Shown one piece after another: positions 62,329 through 64,000 of a stretch of DNA of 64,000 nt (within the stretch, counting starts at the first letter, position 1; every line of letters starts with the position of its first letter). The translations under genes were made by a program, and so were the position numbers. The notes below the pieces were generated by a model, which saw nothing but the letters and a program-made list of their open reading frames with translations, had not been told where the DNA came from and made no database searches. The stretch is from Cellvibrionaceae bacterium (lineage in GTDB: Bacteria > Pseudomonadota > Gammaproteobacteria > Pseudomonadales > Cellvibrionaceae). The DNA is taken from assembly GCA_021151695.1 (NCBI GenBank), contig JAGKWU010000013.1:45337-109336 (forward strand), read 5' to 3'.

Positions 62329-62566
62329 CGCCAGCGTCCAGCACAACCAGATGAGAGTAAAATAAATGCCTGAGACTGCGAGACACAGATAATTATTATG
62401 TGTTGGCCAGTATTGACAACTTGCTTGCAAAAGGCGATAGCCAATGAAAACTTAGGCGCCAAAATGCAAATTGATTCACCGGAAATTAGTTCCGATAGGT
62501 ATGATTCCGCTTGAGCCAGGATTCAGCACTCAGCTAAATCATCCCATAACAATGAGAGAAATCATC

Positions 62567-63205
62567 ATGCTTGAGAAGGTCAGCTTATTTGCCCGCGTTC
62601 CCCAGGATTATCTGGCCCAGCTTGAAAAGCTCAGCGTTATGCGTCGCTACGCCAAAAACACGGTATTGGTGACAGAGGGCGACGAATCTACGCATCTTTA
62701 CGTCATCCAAAAAGGCACTGCCAGTGCCTATCTCACCAACGATGATGGTCGCCAGGTGAATTTGAATTACATGCACGACGGCGAATATTTTGGTGAGCTG
62801 TCGCTGCTGGATGGCAAACCGCGGTCCGCTTCAGTAATGACCATCACCGATTGCGAAATTTTGCTACTGCCACGCGCCGCCTTGTTGGAGCTAATGCAAA
62901 AGCACCCGGAATTCAGCATGCAATTATTAATTGAACTGACCGGCCGCGTGCGCGACCTGACGGATAGCGTAAAGGATTTGGCGCTGCTCGATGTTTACGG
63001 CCGCGTAAGCAGCACCCTGGAAAAACTCTGCGACGACAACAAGCGCATCCACAGCCCCAAACTCACTCACCAGGACATTGCCAATATGGTGGGATCATCG
63101 CGCGAGATGGTGAGCCGCATCATGAAGCAGCTGTTGATTGGGGAATATATTGAGCAGTGCTCTGGCTATATTGAGATTAAGAAAAGCTTGCCGCGCTATT
63201 GGTAA
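62567..63205 (+). CDS. CRP/FNR-family transcriptional regulator
   Basis: 212 residues from ATG 62567 (GAGAGA upstream); in-frame ATGs at 62552 and earlier lack a better site. The cyclic-nucleotide-binding domain keeps the phosphate-binding cassette FGELSLLDGKPRSASV (75-90, Glu77 and Arg86), so ligand binding looks intact. The CRP-type winged helix has LTHQDIANMVGSSREMVSRIMKQLL (about 163-187). No Cys cluster for an Fe-S centre, so it is CRP-like rather than FNR-like. It is divergent from the cyclase gene across 238 bp, the natural arrangement for a cyclase and its receptor. Confidence 0.92.
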   Translation: MLEKVSLFARVPQDYLAQLEKLSVMRRYAKNTVLVTEGDESTHLYVIQKGTASAYLTNDDGRQVNLNYMHDGEYFGELSLLDGKPRSASVMTITDCEILLLPRAALLELMQKHPEFSMQLLIELTGRVRDLTDSVKDLALLDVYGRVSSTLEKLCDDNKRIHSPKLTHQDIANMVGSSREMVSRIMKQLLIGEYIEQCSGYIEIKKSLPRYW

Positions 63206-63214
63206 CGCGAGAGC

Positions 63215-63556
63215 TTAATCGTCGCGTGTCATCACTTCCATAAGCTCAATTTCAAATTGGAGATTGGAATTGGGTTTGATCAAGGCACCTATCTGACGCT
63301 CTCCGTAAGCCAGATGTGCCGGTACAAACAGTTTGCGCTTGCCACCCACCTTCATGCCTGGAATCCCTTGATCCCAGCCTTTAATCACACGGCCAGTCCC
63401 TATCACGCATTGAAAAGGGCGACCTTTATCGTAGGATGAATCAAACACAGTGCCATCATCCAAAGTACCGCGATAATGCGCGGTGATCAGCGCGCCTTTA
63501 ACAGCCTCTTTGCCCTCGCCTATCACCACATCTTCAATAATTAATTGATCAGTCAT
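63215..63556 (-). CDS. FKBP-type peptidyl-prolyl cis-trans isomerase
   Basis: 113-residue single FKBP domain with YRGTLDDGTVFDSSYDKGRPFQ, VIKGWDQGIPGMKVGGKRKLFVPAHLAYGERQIGALIKPN and a closing LQFEIELMEV. Isomerase residues (Tyr, Phe, Asp, Trp59-like in KGWDQG, Tyr in AYG) are all present. No signal peptide, so cytoplasmic. It follows the Mpv17-like gene by 12 bp. Confidence 0.95.
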   Translation of the reverse strand: MTDQLIIEDVVIGEGKEAVKGALITAHYRGTLDDGTVFDSSYDKGRPFQCVIGTGRVIKGWDQGIPGMKVGGKRKLFVPAHLAYGERQIGALIKPNSNLQFEIELMEVMTRDD

Positions 63557-63568
63557 GACACTTACTCT

Positions 63569-64000
63569 TTAAGCTTTTTTATTCAGAATCGCCAACAACA
63601 GCACCCAAAAACAGAGCACCAGATTAAACAGGGGAATTTGCAGATCTTGTGGCATGCTGTAGACGATAGAGACCGCGGGAATCCACACCAGCCAGTTGGA
63701 AAAAATTACTGTGGGAATTTTTACACAAAAAAATTCGCGATCCATGGCATCCCACCAGGCCTTGACATTGTAGCCATGGGTAACCCATAAATAGACGATG
63801 GTAATACCGGGTGCGGCCCAAAAGGCGCTATAAATAAATTGGTCGACAGCGGTTTTGCTGGCGATATTTGCCAGATTGTTGTCGTAACCAAACCACTCGC
63901 CTTGAAGGCGATAGAAAAAATCCACCTCCATGCCCTTCAATCCCCAAAACACCAGATAAAACACCAGCAAGCCAATAACATTGCGGCGAACATCAAGGCC
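63569..64000 (-). CDS. Mpv17/PMP22-like membrane protein, N-terminus beyond window
   Basis: The frame is open from the window edge (64000) to the stop at 63569, giving at least 143 residues, so the gene's start is outside the window. Four membrane segments are present. The family hallmark in the last third is recognisable: SNWLVWIPAVSIVYSMPQDLQIPLFNLVLCFWVLLLA corresponds to the NWxxWPxxQxxNF-xVPxxxRxLxxNxxxxxW pattern of Mpv17/PMP22 proteins. An upstream KTAVDQFIYSAFWAAP fits the 'DQ...P' helix. Function of bacterial members is not established. It is the first of two co-directional genes with the FKBP. Confidence 0.6.
   Translation of the reverse strand, partial: GLDVRRNVIGLLVFYLVFWGLKGMEVDFFYRLQGEWFGYDNNLANIASKTAVDQFIYSAFWAAPGITIVYLWVTHGYNVKAWWDAMDREFFCVKIPTVIFSNWLVWIPAVSIVYSMPQDLQIPLFNLVLCFWVLLLAILNKKA

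Noticed and set aside
9100..62400. Many long antisense ORFs opposite tamB, GH3, A2M, ubi, kinase and hemH genes
   Set aside because: They are shadows of strong coding frames; none has a ribosome site plus recognisable domain.
62329..62566. CRP binding site (TGTGA-N6-TCACA) between cyclase and CRP genes
   Set aside because: Only TGTGA-GT-TCAC with the wrong spacing (about 62293-62303), inside the cyclase coding region; no canonical site seen.
1..64000. tRNA, rRNA, CRISPR, transposase or integrase genes
   Set aside because: Looked for and not found; no direct-repeat array, tRNA cloverleaf or transposase motif was seen.

Overview
The window looks like a chromosomal segment of a Gram-negative gammaproteobacterium, probably a Cellvibrio-type polysaccharide degrader (family-level inference from gene content, not from a marker search). 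Supporting evidence: TamA/TamB outer-membrane assembly, the aerobic ubiquinone cluster ubiE-ubiJ-ubiB, PbpC and a YfhM-type alpha-2-macroglobulin, two PEP-CTERM surface/export proteins, a secreted GH3 glycosidase with a PA14 insert, and many c-di-GMP and two-component proteins. No rRNA, tRNA, CRISPR array, transposase or integrase was seen.

Layout. 1-9.4 kb: 5' part of a nucleoside hydrolase, tamA-tamB (minus), divergent rlmJ with two small membrane-protein genes, then an Xre/ParS-RES toxin-antitoxin pair. 9.4-20.3 kb: GH3 glycosidase, GGDEF-EAL protein, MATE exporter, DUF1349 protein, PEP-CTERM protein, an orphan CcdA-like remnant, small membrane proteins, a dicarboxylate/amino-acid:cation symporter and a DUF2799 lipoprotein. 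20.4-36.2 kb: pbpC and the alpha-2-macroglobulin gene, usually neighbours, lie in the same orientation but are separated by about 7.7 kb of mostly AT-richer accessory DNA. That DNA carries small hypothetical genes, cold-shock, LysR and CMD genes, a DUF2971 gene, a frameshifted gene and a cluster of GTAGGG-type palindromic repeats found nowhere else in the window.

36.4-41 kb: a YjfJ/YjfK-like envelope-stress operon (PspA-like, DUF2491, secreted low-complexity membrane protein) facing a phage CII-like regulator, then a putative lipoprotein and a secreted protein with a phospholipase-A2-like CCxxHD motif. 41-50 kb: ubiE-ubiJ-ubiB behind a tandemly repeated promoter, then a response regulator with degenerate GGDEF/EAL domains and a large MASE1-CHASE-PAS hybrid histidine kinase. 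50-58.5 kb: dtd-pip, a WYL regulator with tag and a gamma-glutamylcyclotransferase-like gene, a histidine kinase, hemH, a PEP-CTERM gene with a sigma-54-type promoter, and an RBBP9-family protein lacking its nucleophile. 58.5-64 kb: small exported proteins, two cupredoxin-like paralogues in an operon with a class III cyclase-TPR protein, a divergent CRP/FNR regulator, an FKBP and an Mpv17-like membrane protein cut by the window edge.

The strongest candidates for something undescribed are the cyclase/CRP/cupredoxin-like module at the right end, whose cyclase has Glu where adenylate cyclases have the adenine-selecting Lys, and the CII-regulated PspA-DUF2491 operon. The repeat-dense island splitting the A2M-pbpC pair and the triplicated promoter of ubiE are the most interesting structural signals. 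All function calls rest on reading motifs by eye; no database search was run.
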